Below, one piece after another: positions 15,449 through 24,144 of a DNA stretch of 64,000 bases (positions are counted from its first letter, which is position 1; each line of letters starts with the position of its first letter). The notes under the pieces were generated by a model. The model did not search any database. It saw nothing but the letters and a program-made list of their open reading frames with translations, and was not told the origin of the DNA. The translations under genes were made by a program, and so were the position numbers. Source of the stretch: Haloferax massiliensis. Its GTDB lineage: Archaea; Halobacteriota; Halobacteria; Halobacteriales; Haloferacaceae. The stretch lies in NCBI RefSeq assembly GCF_001368915.1, contig NZ_CSTE01000002.1, positions 1,612,961-1,676,960 of the forward strand, in the 5' to 3' direction.

Positions 15449-15595
15449 TCAATCGGTCGAAAACGCGTCCGGCGTGAGCGCGGCGCTGCAGATGACACAG
15501 CCGTTTTCGAGGAGGGCGTCGCGCATGGAGTCGTTGACCAGCATGGACTCCGCACACTCCGGGCAGACGAATGTGTAGTCCGCGCTGTCGCTCAT
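15449..15595 (-). CDS. CPxCG-type zinc-finger micro-protein, paralogue 1
   Basis: A 48-aa protein beginning MSDSADYTFVCPECAESML. Cys11 and Cys14 form the first knuckle (CPEC), and Cys33 and Cys36 (CVIC) the second, giving one zinc site. It shares the pattern M-R-x-A-x-L-E-x-G-C with the protein at 15702-15863. A catata box about 28 nt upstream fits a leaderless start. Small CPxCG proteins are abundant in Haloferax and several affect fitness or stress behaviour; no partner is known here. Confidence 0.82.
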   Translation of the reverse strand: MSDSADYTFVCPECAESMLVNDSMRDALLENGCVICSAALTPDAFSTD

Positions 15596-15701
15596 GTGGT
15601 TCGTAGTACGCGTGGCACACGTATATGTAGCCTACTGTTTTTCGAACGCCGAGCGCGCGCCGGGCCGCGCGCCGCGGCCGGACGCGACGACGGAGTGAGA
15701 C

Positions 15702-15863
15702 TCACGCGGGACATGGGTCGAAGGCGTCGGTCGAGGCGGGGCTTCCGCAGATGGGACAGCCGCGTTCGAGGACCGCCGCGCGCATCCCGCCGTTGACGGC
15801 GAACCCCTCGCCGCACTGCGGACACGTGAACTCGTAGTCGTCCGTCGGCGACATCGCGCTCAT
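15702..15863 (-). CDS. CPxCG-type zinc-finger micro-protein, paralogue 2
   Basis: A 53-aa protein beginning MSAMSPTDDYEFTCPQCG. Its two knuckles, CPQC and CPIC, are spaced as in the protein at 15449. A GGAGGTG ribosome site 5 nt before the first ATG, located inside the preceding 36-codon frame, supports this start over the ATG three codons later. The start overlaps the stop of that frame (TGATG), so translation is probably coupled. It is the last gene of a three-gene unit that begins with the winged-helix regulator at 16368. Confidence 0.82.
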   Translation of the reverse strand: MSAMSPTDDYEFTCPQCGEGFAVNGGMRAAVLERGCPICGSPASTDAFDPCPA

Positions 15864-15973
15864 CAGTCCACCTCCGGCGAGGCGAGCGCCGTCTCCGTTC
15901 GCTCCGTCCGTCGGGTCGGGCCGGCGACGCGCGCCGCGGTCGGCGACGGCGACGGCGTTCTCACCGCGTTCAT
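15863..15973 (-). CDS. 36-aa ORF coupled to its neighbours on both sides
   Basis: The frame reads MNAVRTPSPSPTAARVAG and ends SPEVD. Its ATG overlaps the stop of the upstream regulator (ATGA) and its stop overlaps the start of the downstream zinc-finger gene (TGATG). It is too short for standard gene callers. Composition is Arg/Thr/Pro/Ala-rich without hydrophobic segments. It may be a small protein, or mainly a translated linker carrying the ribosome site of the next gene. The double overlap is what makes it believable. Confidence 0.5.
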   Translation of the reverse strand: MNAVRTPSPSPTAARVAGPTRRTERTETALASPEVD

Positions 15974-16368
15974 CGCGACCGGCCCTCCGCGCCGTCTTCG
16001 CCGCCGTCGGTGGCGACCTGCCGGAACGCGAGCGACACGCCCGCGTCGTCGAACGAAAACGAGAGCGTGTCGAAGTTGGTCGCGAACTCCCGCGGGTGGT
16101 GCGCCGCGGTCTGGATACGGAGTCGCTCGTCGAGGAGCGACGCCTCGGTGAGCTGGTCGAGCTTCCGGTAGACCGACGACAGCGGCACGTCACAGAGTTC
16201 GGCGCACTCCTGTGCGGTCCGCGGGGCCTCGTCGCAGGCGGCGAGGATGCGCCGGCTGTCACCGTCGCTGAGCGCGGAGAGGGCGCTCGACGGGTCAGAG
16301 AGGACGTGACTGCGGCGCGAGTTTCGGGTCAGCGACTGTTCGACGGCGGAGACAGATGACGCGTTCAT
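15970..16368 (-). CDS. Winged-helix transcription regulator, paralogue B
   Basis: A 132-aa protein with an ArsR-like winged helix at about residues 35-88: SALSDGDSRRILAACDEA, then AQECAELCDVPLSSVYRKLDQL and a wing ending LLDERLRI. The C-terminal part (about 90-125) is beta-rich. It is paralogous to the regulator at 13658. The start (MNASSVSAVEQSL) is the first ATG after a short, unlikely extension. It heads a coupled unit with the 36-aa frame and the zinc-finger micro-protein, which suggests that the three act together. Confidence 0.84.
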   Translation of the reverse strand: MNASSVSAVEQSLTRNSRRSHVLSDPSSALSALSDGDSRRILAACDEAPRTAQECAELCDVPLSSVYRKLDQLTEASLLDERLRIQTAAHHPREFATNFDTLSFSFDDAGVSLAFRQVATDGGEDGAEGRSR

Positions 16369-16424
16369 ACATCTACAGACAGCCGGCAACGGGAGGTATC
16401 TCCTCCCGCGCTATCCGGGGAGGT

Positions 16425-17282
16425 TTAAGTACTCGGCCCGTCGCCGGCTTCGAGTTGCGCCAGTCTACGGCGCACCGCGGGGTTCGAACTCGGCGCGAGG
16501 ATGAAGTGGCCCGCGCCCATCGTGAGGCTCCGCAAGTACCAGTAGACGACGCGCTCGACCGGGCGGAACCGGCCGTCCGTCAGGGCGACCGCACCGCGCC
16601 ACGCGTTCCGTCGCCCCTCGCGGAGCGTGAAAAACGACAGCGCCTCGTCCAGCCGCCCCAGCGACTCGTCGATATCGGCGACGCCGTCGGCGTACCGCTC
16701 GGCGATGAGGGCCTGTTCCTCGTCGACGAGACGGCGGAGGACCCGGTTGATGCGGCGGTGGTCGTCGTACTTCGCGGGGCGGTCGGGGTCGATACCGACC
16801 TCGTGGAGCGCCAGCGCGAGGTCGTAGTTGACGTGCGCGTTGACGCCGAGCAACACGTCCTGCACGACGAGCGACTCCCCGGCGAGCGCCGTCTCGAAGG
16901 AGAGTTGCCACGGGTCGGGCACGTCGTCGTGGTCGCCGCGCTCGAAGGCGCGGAACGCCCGGCGATAGTGGTCCGCGAAGGTGACGAGGTAGTCGGCGAC
17001 CCACTCGGGGTCGGTGAACTCGTCGCCGCCGAGTCCGCGGTCTACCTCGGCGGTCACGCGGACGTAGATAGTCAGGAAGGCGGCGCGGCGGTCGCCGCGC
17101 TCGTACAGGAGCGATTCGAGCGCCGACAGCCGGTCGTGGGCGTCGGCCACGTCTCGGAACGGCGCGTCGACGAGGGCGAGAACCTCCTCGCTCGCGTCGC
17201 GGGCGACGCGGGAGAGAGAGGGGTTCGGCGTCCGCACCGCGGCCGCGAGCTTCCTTCCCTCCTCGAACGTCGTCCGTCGCAT
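16425..17282 (-). CDS. DUF5995 family protein
   Basis: A 285-aa, all-helical protein with the family segment VLLGVNAHVNYDLALALHEVG (about residues 145-165). The conserved His/Asn/Asp pattern suggests a metal or cofactor pocket, but no activity is known. The start at MRRTTFEEGRKLAAAV follows a basic extension that is not conserved in kind. It lies between the regulator unit and the second FMN-binding protein on the same strand (97 nt downstream of the latter). Confidence 0.78.
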   Translation of the reverse strand: MRRTTFEEGRKLAAAVRTPNPSLSRVARDASEEVLALVDAPFRDVADAHDRLSALESLLYERGDRRAAFLTIYVRVTAEVDRGLGGDEFTDPEWVADYLVTFADHYRRAFRAFERGDHDDVPDPWQLSFETALAGESLVVQDVLLGVNAHVNYDLALALHEVGIDPDRPAKYDDHRRINRVLRRLVDEEQALIAERYADGVADIDESLGRLDEALSFFTLREGRRNAWRGAVALTDGRFRPVERVVYWYLRSLTMGAGHFILAPSSNPAVRRRLAQLEAGDGPST

Positions 17283-17379
17283 AGGCTGAATTCTCAGACG
17301 GTCCCGGCTTCGATAACGATACCGGCGCGCGCGGGTCGTCACGGTCCGGGCCGCGGCGGGTCACTCGGCGGCGCGGCGC

Positions 17380-17835
17380 TCACGCGCCCCGGCGCTGGAG
17401 ACCGGACCGAGCGTCGATACGAAGCTCCCAGCCGAGGATGTCCTGCATCGGCTCCGTCTCCGAGAACAGGGTCGGGTACCACGCGTTGTCTTCGAGCACG
17501 TCGCGGACGCGGTCCCAGTCGCCGTCGTCGACCCGGCGGAGTTCGCCGTCGACGACGACGCTCTCCCACTCGTCCCGCGAGGGGGCGTTCCAGACGGCGA
17601 AACTCGCGCGGGCGGTCCGCTCGGCGAAGTCGGTCTTCTTCGAGGACTCGCCGGGGCGGAGGAAGACGAAGTAGAGCCGCCCCCGGTCGGCGTCGTACCC
17701 GAACGAGAGGGGAATCCCGTAGGCGACGCCGTCGTCCGCGAGCGAGAGGACGCCGACGCCCTCCTCGCGGAGCAGGCGGTCTATCTCCTCGGCCGGCATC
17801 TCGATTCGGTTGTGGTCGGCGAAACTCGGGGCCAT
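17380..17835 (-). CDS. Pyridoxamine 5'-phosphate oxidase-family FMN-binding protein, paralogue B
   Basis: A 151-aa flavin-binding split-barrel protein. Visible motifs are EEGVGVLSLADDGVAYGIPLSFGYD (about residues 24-48) and ARASFAVWNAPSRDEW. It parallels the protein at 14877 with a shared core, so the pair arose by duplication. The ATG at the head of MAPSFADHNRIEMP is chosen because the domain begins directly after it. It diverges from nucS with 123 nt between the two starts. The substrate is unknown. Confidence 0.86.
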   Translation of the reverse strand: MAPSFADHNRIEMPAEEIDRLLREEGVGVLSLADDGVAYGIPLSFGYDADRGRLYFVFLRPGESSKKTDFAERTARASFAVWNAPSRDEWESVVVDGELRRVDDGDWDRVRDVLEDNAWYPTLFSETEPMQDILGWELRIDARSGLQRRGA

Positions 17836-17958
17836 GTGAGATATACGCACGGAGGCGACATAAGCCTGCCAGCGAATCGGAACGACCGGCGAGCGCCGCG
17901 GGCGGCGCGCGACGCGGGGCTTATCCCCGACGACAACGAACCGCGGGACGACACCCGG

Positions 17959-18795
17959 ATGACGGTGAACACACTCCACCGGCCGACGCACCGAGACGCC
18001 CTCGTCCACCTCGAAGCCGCCTTCGAGCGCGGCGACATGGTGACGATATTCGGTCGGTGTACGGTCGACTACGACGGCCGCGCGACGAGCGAACTCGGTC
18101 CCGGCGACCGCCTCGTGGTGCTGAAGCCGGACGGCTCGATTCTGGTCCACACCGACGAGAAGCGGACGCCCGTCAACTGGCAGCCGCCGGGATGCACCCA
18201 TTCCGCGAGCGTCCGCGACGGCCGGCTTCTGGTCCGGAGCACGCGCACGAGCCCCGACGAGCGACTCGACGTGCAGTTCGAGCGCGTCGAGCAGTGTTCG
18301 GCCTACGCCGTCGACGACCGAAGCGACCTCGAACTCGTCGGGAGCGAAGAGGACCTGCGCCAGCACATCCTCTCGGACCCCGACGTCCTCGAAGCGGGCT
18401 TCGAGCCGCTCGAAACCGAGCGGCAGAGCGACGCGGGCGCTATCGACATCTTCGGCGAGGACGCCGACGGCGTCGCGGTCGTCGTGGAGTTGAAGCGCCG
18501 GCGCGTCGGCCCCTCGGCGGCGAGTCAGCTTCGCCGGTACGTGGACGCGCTCCACCGCGAGTTCGGCGACGACGAGCCGGTTCGCGGCGTTCTCGTCGCC
18601 CCCTCGGTCACGGAGCGAGCCGCCGACATGCTCGACCGCGAGGGGCTGGAGTTCGTCGCGCTCGACCCCGAGACGGGCGAACCGCCGGTCGAGGAGGACG
18701 ACGGCGAGAGCCGGGACGAAGGAGAGACCGCAGACGACGACGGCGACGGCAACCGCGACACCGACGACGGCGACGGCAACCGCGACGACGCCTAA
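17959..18795 (+). CDS. nucS: Mismatch-specific endonuclease NucS
   Basis: A 278-aa NucS/EndoMS nuclease, which cuts both strands at mismatched or branched DNA and underlies the MutS-independent mismatch repair of many archaea and actinobacteria. An N-terminal dimerisation and DNA-binding beta domain (about residues 10-115) precedes a RecB-like nuclease domain with AGAIDIFGEDADG followed by VVVELKRRR (the D...ExK active site). The C-terminal 40 residues are Asp/Glu/Gly-rich with a repeated DGDGNRDxD unit. The gene is convergent with the amidotransferase gene with no spacer. Confidence 0.93.
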   Translation: MTVNTLHRPTHRDALVHLEAAFERGDMVTIFGRCTVDYDGRATSELGPGDRLVVLKPDGSILVHTDEKRTPVNWQPPGCTHSASVRDGRLLVRSTRTSPDERLDVQFERVEQCSAYAVDDRSDLELVGSEEDLRQHILSDPDVLEAGFEPLETERQSDAGAIDIFGEDADGVAVVVELKRRRVGPSAASQLRRYVDALHREFGDDEPVRGVLVAPSVTERAADMLDREGLEFVALDPETGEPPVEEDDGESRDEGETADDDGDGNRDTDDGDGNRDDA

Positions 18796-19446
18796 TCAGT
18801 CCAGACCGGCGGCGGCGACGAAGTTCTCGACGGTTCGGTCGGCCGTCACGTCGCCGAAGTCGCGGTCGGCGTCGCTTTCGGGCCAGCCGAAGTCGTCGGC
18901 GACGCGGTCGAGGAGGGCGGCCGTGAACTCGGGGTGGTACTGGACCGTCCAGACGGGCGCGTCCTCGTGGCGCGTGGCGAGGTAGTCGTAGTAGTCCGCG
19001 GAGGCGACGGTCTCCATGCGGTCGCCGGGGGCGACGACGTAGTCGCCGTGGACCATCGGGATGCGCCCGGAGACGCCCTCGAACAGGGGGTCGTCGCCGA
19101 GGTCGACGTCGGCGATGCCGCGGCGCTGGTCGCCGGCTTCGACGGTGCCGCCGAGGGCGTCGTTGACGAGTTGGTGGCCGAAGCAGACGCCGAGCGTGGG
19201 CAGTTCGCGGGCGACGAGGTCGCGGGCGAGCAGGCGCGCGTCGTCGAGCCACGGCCGCCCGTCGGTCTCGTAGACGCCCGCGGTGCTCCCGGTGATGACG
19301 ACGGCGTCGACGTCCGAGAGCGTCGGGAGGCCGTCGTCGGGAAGCGAGTGAACGGTCCCCTCGCGGCCGGCGAGGGCGAGGTCGGCGAGCGCGTCGGTGA
19401 AGTACGCGGGGCCGTTCGCGGGCATACAGTCGCAGACGAGCAACAT
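18796..19446 (-). CDS. Class I glutamine amidotransferase
   Basis: A 216-aa stand-alone class I glutaminase. The nucleophile elbow is GVCFGHQL (Cys about residue 88) and the His/Glu pair is YHPEF near the C-terminus. It resembles the amidotransferase part of GMP synthase, but in haloarchaea this type is usually annotated as a free-standing amidotransferase of unknown acceptor. It starts MLLVCDCMPANGP at the first possible ATG. Its stop directly abuts the stop of nucS. Confidence 0.87.
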   Translation of the reverse strand: MLLVCDCMPANGPAYFTDALADLALAGREGTVHSLPDDGLPTLSDVDAVVITGSTAGVYETDGRPWLDDARLLARDLVARELPTLGVCFGHQLVNDALGGTVEAGDQRRGIADVDLGDDPLFEGVSGRIPMVHGDYVVAPGDRMETVASADYYDYLATRHEDAPVWTVQYHPEFTAALLDRVADDFGWPESDADRDFGDVTADRTVENFVAAAGLD

Positions 19447-19653
19447 GGTCCGAATCGTGACGGTGGCGGCGCATAAGCGTGTCTCCCGGCCGGGACGGGC
19501 GGCCCGTCCGCCACCGGCGCTCGGCGCGGCTCGACTACGGTTCGGCGGCCCGCCGCGACGAACCGGCGTGCCAGCGCCTCACACGACCGCGGCGGGCGAA
19601 TGAAGCTTCGAAGCGTTTTTAGCCCGCCTGACCCTTCGGTTTCACAAGTAACC

Positions 19654-20184
19654 ATGTCAGACAAACCCGCCTCTATGTACCGGGAGATTACGAACCCGGC
19701 GTACACCCGACGCGAGTACATCACGGGCATCCCCGGTTCGAAGATCGCACAGCACAACATGGGCGACCTGCAGGCCGACCCCGAGGACTACCCCGTCCAG
19801 ATCAGCCTGAAGGTCGAAGAGGAAGTGCAGATTCGCCACGGTTCGCTCGAATCCGCGCGTCTGTCTGCCAACCGCCTCATGCTCAAGCACGCGGGCGAAA
19901 AGCAGTACAAGATGATTCTGCGCAAGTTCCCGCACCACGTCATCCGCGAGAACAAGCAGGCGACCGGCGCGGGTGCGGACCGTGTCTCCGACGGGATGCG
20001 CCAGTCGTTCGGGAAGGTCGTCGGGACCGCCGCTCGCATCCCCAAGGGCGAGACGGTGTTCACCATCTACTGCGACGTCGAGGACGCGGAGACGGCGAAG
20101 GACGCCTTCCGCCGCGCGTACAACAAGATGTCGCCGCCGTGCCGCATCGTCGTCGACCGCGGCGAAGAACTGCTCGTCGCGTAA
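19654..20184 (+). CDS. rpl10e: 50S ribosomal protein L10e (uL16)
   Basis: A 176-aa archaeal L10e/L16 protein of the large subunit, near the peptidyl-transferase centre and the tRNA elbow. The N-terminus [20 protein letters not shown] and the central [22 protein letters not shown] are highly typical. A strong promoter-like cgtttttagc box lies about 35 nt upstream, giving a short leader. The gene stands alone, with an ATP-grasp gene 83 nt downstream on the same strand. Confidence 0.97.
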   Translation: MSDKPASMYREITNPAYTRREYITGIPGSKIAQHNMGDLQADPEDYPVQISLKVEEEVQIRHGSLESARLSANRLMLKHAGEKQYKMILRKFPHHVIRENKQATGAGADRVSDGMRQSFGKVVGTAARIPKGETVFTIYCDVEDAETAKDAFRRAYNKMSPPCRIVVDRGEELLVA

Positions 20185-20267
20185 GTTCGCGTCTGCGCGC
20201 CGGCGCGCTCGGAACGCGCCTCGCCTCGAACCCACCATTTTTCCCCCGGGACCCCGCCTCGTAGCGT

Positions 20268-21140
20268 ATGCTTCGGTTGGCGGTCACCACCTCCAGCGAG
20301 ACGTTCGAGCGAATGCGCGGCCCGCTCGGCGACCGCGGCATCGACGTGGGACACCTCCCCGCCGAGGGGTTCGCGCTCGACCTCTCGACGCCGCCGGCCG
20401 AGCCGTTCGACGTCGGCTTCGTCTATCCCTCCCGCCCGATGGAGGGCGGCGTCGTCACCGCCAGACACGACCTCCCGTGGGTGAACACGCGCGAGGACGT
20501 CCTCACCTCGCGGAACAAGGCGGGCGTCATCGCGGCGCTCGAACGCGCCGGCCTGCCGGTCCCGCGGAGCGTCTGCGTCTCGAACCCGGCCGACGAGTCC
20601 GACCTGCTCGACGCCGTCGAATCCGCGGGCCTCGACTATCCCGTGGTCGTCAAGCCGAACTCGACGACTCGGGGCGTCGGCATCGCCAAGGCCCACGACC
20701 CGGACTCCCTTTCGGGCCACGCGGACGTGCTGAGCCTCGTCCACGACTTCCGAGCGACCGGCGACAAGTCCTTCCTGATTCAGGAGTGGCTCCCGGACGC
20801 GCGAGACTACCGGGCGATGGTGCTCGACGGCGAGGTCGTCGGCGCGGTGGAGCGCCGCCTGTCCGACGGCGCGCGCGACGGCGGGCGCTGGAAGCACAAC
20901 GTCCACCGCGGCGCGGAGGCGGTCGGCGTGGCCCTCCCGAAGCGACACCGCGACCTCGCCGAGGCGGTCGCCGACGAGTTGGGCATCCGCTATCTGGGGG
21001 TTGACTTGCTCGAATCCGACGGACGGGTCGTCGTCTCGGAGACGAACGCCCGGCCGACCATCGACGACGACGCGAAGTACGACGACGGCTTTTTCGACCG
21101 ACTGGCGGCGCTCGTCGAGCGGGTCGCAAAGAAGTCCTGA
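20268..21140 (+). CDS. RimK-like ATP-grasp ligase
   Basis: A 290-aa ATP-grasp protein in the RimK/LysX/MptN group, which joins an amino acid (often glutamate) to a carboxylate. Order: a small N-terminal alpha/beta domain, NKAGVIAALERAGLPVPRS at the start of the ATP-grasp fold, VVVKPNSTTRGVGIA as the ATP-binding loop, FLIQEWLPDARDYRAMVL, and metal-binding ETNARP near residue 261. In archaea this group acts on pterins, F420 or ribosomal proteins. Its position behind rpl10e hints at a ribosomal target, but that is inference only. Confidence 0.86.
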   Translation: MLRLAVTTSSETFERMRGPLGDRGIDVGHLPAEGFALDLSTPPAEPFDVGFVYPSRPMEGGVVTARHDLPWVNTREDVLTSRNKAGVIAALERAGLPVPRSVCVSNPADESDLLDAVESAGLDYPVVVKPNSTTRGVGIAKAHDPDSLSGHADVLSLVHDFRATGDKSFLIQEWLPDARDYRAMVLDGEVVGAVERRLSDGARDGGRWKHNVHRGAEAVGVALPKRHRDLAEAVADELGIRYLGVDLLESDGRVVVSETNARPTIDDDAKYDDGFFDRLAALVERVAKKS

Positions 21141-21164
21141 GCGGGCCGCGGCGAAGTCGAGTCG

Positions 21165-21527
21165 TTACTCGACGTCGATGGCGGCGGAGTCCTCGGCGCG
21201 GTCGAACGTGACCTGCAGGACGCCGTTGTTGAAGGTGGCCGACGCGGAGTGCTCGTCGACGCGGGCCGGGAGGCGGATGCGCTCGTCGTACTCGCGGCGG
21301 TCACCGGCGGCGCTGATAGTCAGCGTCTCACCGTCGCACTTGAGGTCGATGGCGTCTTTGTCGACGCCCGGGAGGTCCGCGACGAGTCGGAGTGTAGAGC
21401 CCTCATCGTACACGTCGATGTGGGTCTCGGAGGCGAATCCGGCGTCGCCTCCGGTCATGTCGTTCATCATCCGTTCGATTTCGTCGAAGATGTTGTCGAA
21501 CGGGTCGTCGCGGTCGTCTCTGACCAT
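21165..21527 (-). CDS. Hsp20/alpha-crystallin small heat-shock protein
   Basis: A 120-aa holdase chaperone. The alpha-crystallin domain covers about residues 35-115, with RLVADLPGVDKDAIDLKCDG and the characteristic A-x-x-x-N-G-V-L motif (ASATFNNGVLQVTF). The N-terminus MVRDDRDDPFDNIFDEIERMM matches the DPF...EIE pattern of haloarchaeal Hsp20. The internal Met is chosen as start for that reason. It is convergent with the ATP-grasp gene, 24 nt away. Two further Hsp20 genes lie at 52.5-53.5 kb. Confidence 0.92.
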   Translation of the reverse strand: MVRDDRDDPFDNIFDEIERMMNDMTGGDAGFASETHIDVYDEGSTLRLVADLPGVDKDAIDLKCDGETLTISAAGDRREYDERIRLPARVDEHSASATFNNGVLQVTFDRAEDSAAIDVE

Positions 21528-21795
21528 GAGGGCCGCTATGAAATCGGAGGATAAAACGTTTCTGCCTGTGACAGTCACCTGCCAGCGAATCGCCAGAATT
21601 CGGCCGCGAGCGCCCGTCTACGGCCCGACCACTCGACCCTCCAGTTGGCGTATCAATCTCCGCACGTGTCTGACCGATTCTGTTCGTTTCTGTCGGTATT
21701 GTGACTGTGAATGAAAGGTAACGTTCGATTCAGTCGGATTTACCGAAACAGATATACTCTTGCGCCCGGGATATCAATACGGATACTACTCGAAC

Positions 21796-22848
21796 ATGAG
21801 TGAAAAATCCTACCTCAGCGCGGGCGAGAACGTGGACGAATCGGACGTGGTGCGGGTGGCACTCAACGGCTTCGGCCGCATCGGCCGGAACATCTTCCGT
21901 GCCGTCCTCGACAACCCGAAGGTCGAACTGGTCGCCATCAACGACGTCATGGACTTCGACGACATGGCGTACCTCGCGAAGTACGACTCCGTCATGGGCC
22001 GACTCGACGGCGTCGAGCGCGACGGCGACTCGCTTTCCATCGGCGGCACCTCGGTGGGTCTCTACAACGTCCAGTCCCCCGCGGAGCTTCCGTGGGGCGA
22101 ACTCGACGTGGACGTGGCGCTCGAATGTACGGGCATCTTCCGCACGAAGGAAGACGCCTCCGCACACCTCGAAGCGGGCGCGGACAAGGTCGTCATCTCC
22201 GCGCCGCCGAAGGGCGACGAGCCCGTCAAGCAGATCGTCTACGGCGTCAACCACGACGAGTACGACGGCGAGGACATCGTCTCGAACGCCTCCTGTACGA
22301 CCAACTCCGTCACGCCGGTCGCGAAGGTGCTCGACGAGGAGTTCGGCATCGAGAACGGTCTCCTGACGACCGTCCACGCCTACACGGGCAGCCAGAACCT
22401 CATCGACAGCCCCCACGCGAAGCAGCGCCGCGGGCGCGCCGCCGCCGAGAACATCGTCCCGACGACGACCGGCGCGGCGCAGGCGGCCACCGAGATTCTG
22501 CCCCAGCTCGACGGCAAGCTCGACGGCATGGCGATTCGCGTCCCCGTGCCGAACGGCTCGCTCACCGAGCTCGTCGTCCGGCTCGAAGACAAGCCCTCGG
22601 TCGAGGAGATCAACGACGCCTTCCGCGCCGCGGCCGACTCCGGCCCGCTCGCTGGCGTCCTCGGTTACACGGACGACGAGGTCACCTCGCGTGACATCCT
22701 CGGCCTGCCGTTCTCCAGCACCGTCGACCTCAACACGACGAACCAGGTCAACGACGGCGGCCTCTACAAGATTCTGACGTGGTACGACAACGAGTTCGGC
22801 TTCTCCAACCGGATGCTCGACGTCGCCCACTTCGTCACGCACCAGTAG
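21796..22848 (+). CDS. gapI: Type I glyceraldehyde-3-phosphate dehydrogenase (glycolytic GapI)
   Basis: A 350-aa phosphorylating GAPDH of the bacterial/eukaryal type, converting glyceraldehyde-3-phosphate to 1,3-bisphosphoglycerate. The cofactor motif is NGFGRIGR near residues 24-31, and catalytic Cys167 sits in SNASCTTNSVTP. In Haloferax volcanii the type I enzyme is the catabolic one and neighbours pgk, as here (78 nt to pgk). The ATG following cgaac is chosen because it gives the known N-terminus; a gatatac box at about 21750 and a further AT-rich stretch lie upstream. Co-transcription with pgk is likely. Confidence 0.95.
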   Translation: MSEKSYLSAGENVDESDVVRVALNGFGRIGRNIFRAVLDNPKVELVAINDVMDFDDMAYLAKYDSVMGRLDGVERDGDSLSIGGTSVGLYNVQSPAELPWGELDVDVALECTGIFRTKEDASAHLEAGADKVVISAPPKGDEPVKQIVYGVNHDEYDGEDIVSNASCTTNSVTPVAKVLDEEFGIENGLLTTVHAYTGSQNLIDSPHAKQRRGRAAAENIVPTTTGAAQAATEILPQLDGKLDGMAIRVPVPNGSLTELVVRLEDKPSVEEINDAFRAAADSGPLAGVLGYTDDEVTSRDILGLPFSSTVDLNTTNQVNDGGLYKILTWYDNEFGFSNRMLDVAHFVTHQ

Positions 22849-22926
22849 ACACCGCCGCCGCGAATCGCCCGCGATTTCAGCGCGAGCTACCCACCACTAA
22901 ATAATCCCTCCACGTTCTTCCACCCG

Positions 22927-24132
22927 ATGTTCAAGACCCTCGACGACCTCGACCCGGAGCAGCGCGTACTCGTCCGACTCGACCTCAATTCGCCGATCGA
23001 AGACGGCGAGGTCCAAGACAACCGACGGTTCGACCGCCACGCGGAGACCGTCCGCGAACTCGCCGAGGCCGGCCACCGCGTCGTCCTCATGGCCCATCAG
23101 GGCCGTCCCGGTGGCGACGACTTCGTCTCGCTCGAACAGCACGCCGACATCCTCGCGAGCCACGTCGGCCGCGACGTGGCGTTCGTCGCCGACACCTACG
23201 GCGACGAAGCCATCGACGCCATCGACGCGCTCGAAGCCGGCGAGGTGCTCCTCCTCGAAAACACGCGGATGTGCGACGAGGAACTCCCCGAGGAAGACCC
23301 CGAGGTCAAGGCCGACACCGAGTTCGTCCGGACCCTCGCCGAGCACGTCGACGCCTACGTCAACGACGCCTACTCGGCGGCCCACCGCTCGCACGCCTCG
23401 CTGGTCGGCTTCCCGCTCGTGTTACCCGCCTACGCGGGCCGCGTGATGCAGACCGAGTACGAGGCGAACTCCTCTATCGCCACCCGCGAGTTCGACGGGC
23501 AGGTGACGATGGTCGTCGGCGGGACGAAAGCCACCGACGTCATCGACGTGATGAACAACCTCGGCGACAAGGTCGACCAGTTCCTCCTCGGCGGCATCGC
23601 CGGCGAACTGTTCCTCCGCGCGGCCGGCAACGACGTGGGCTTCGACCTCGAAGGGATGGACTTCTTCGACGACCAGTGGGAGGAAAACCGCGAGACCATC
23701 GAGTCGCTGCTCGACGAGCGCGGCGACCAGATTAAGCTCGCGGTCGACCTCGCCTACGAGAACGAGACCGACGACCGCGGCGAAATCGCGGTCGCCAACA
23801 TCACCGAGAAGGACCGCGCGTACCTCGACGTGGGCTCGATGACGGTCGACGAGTACGACCCCATCATCCGCGACTCCGAGGCCGTCTTCGTGAAGGGCGC
23901 GCTCGGCCTGTTCGAAGACGAGCGGTTCGCGGTCGGCACGACCGGCGTCCTCCGCGCCATCGCCGAGACCGACTGCTTCTCCGTCGTCGGCGGCGGCGAC
24001 ACCTCCCGCGCCATCGAGATGTACGGCATGGACGAAGCCGACTTCGGCCACGTCTCCATCGCCGGCGGCGCGTACATCCGCGCGCTGACCGGCGCGCCGC
24101 TCGCCGGCGTCGAGGCGCTGAAGCAGGACTAA
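22927..24132 (+). CDS. pgk: Phosphoglycerate kinase
   Basis: A 401-aa kinase that makes ATP from 1,3-bisphosphoglycerate in glycolysis and runs in reverse in gluconeogenesis. The N-terminal substrate domain starts FKTLDDLDPEQRVLVRLDLNSP, with MAHQGRPG following. The C-terminal nucleotide domain ends with VVGGGDTSRAIEMYG and AGGAYIRALTG. Length and motifs are those of archaeal Pgk. It stands directly behind gapI and is convergent with a small membrane protein gene 12 nt away. Confidence 0.97.
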   Translation: MFKTLDDLDPEQRVLVRLDLNSPIEDGEVQDNRRFDRHAETVRELAEAGHRVVLMAHQGRPGGDDFVSLEQHADILASHVGRDVAFVADTYGDEAIDAIDALEAGEVLLLENTRMCDEELPEEDPEVKADTEFVRTLAEHVDAYVNDAYSAAHRSHASLVGFPLVLPAYAGRVMQTEYEANSSIATREFDGQVTMVVGGTKATDVIDVMNNLGDKVDQFLLGGIAGELFLRAAGNDVGFDLEGMDFFDDQWEENRETIESLLDERGDQIKLAVDLAYENETDDRGEIAVANITEKDRAYLDVGSMTVDEYDPIIRDSEAVFVKGALGLFEDERFAVGTTGVLRAIAETDCFSVVGGGDTSRAIEMYGMDEADFGHVSIAGGAYIRALTGAPLAGVEALKQD

Positions 24133-24144
24133 ACGCGCGCAGCG

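Noticed and set aside
16356..18926. Open frame of over 850 codons on the plus strand across the DUF5995, FMN-binding and nucS region
   Set aside because: It is antisense or out of frame to four recognisable genes and consists of Arg/Ser/Pro runs without domains; it is a GC-bias artefact.
21528..21795. TrmB-type operator upstream of gapI
   Set aside because: TACT and ACTC pieces occur near the start, but no TACT-N7/8-GAGTA arrangement could be found.
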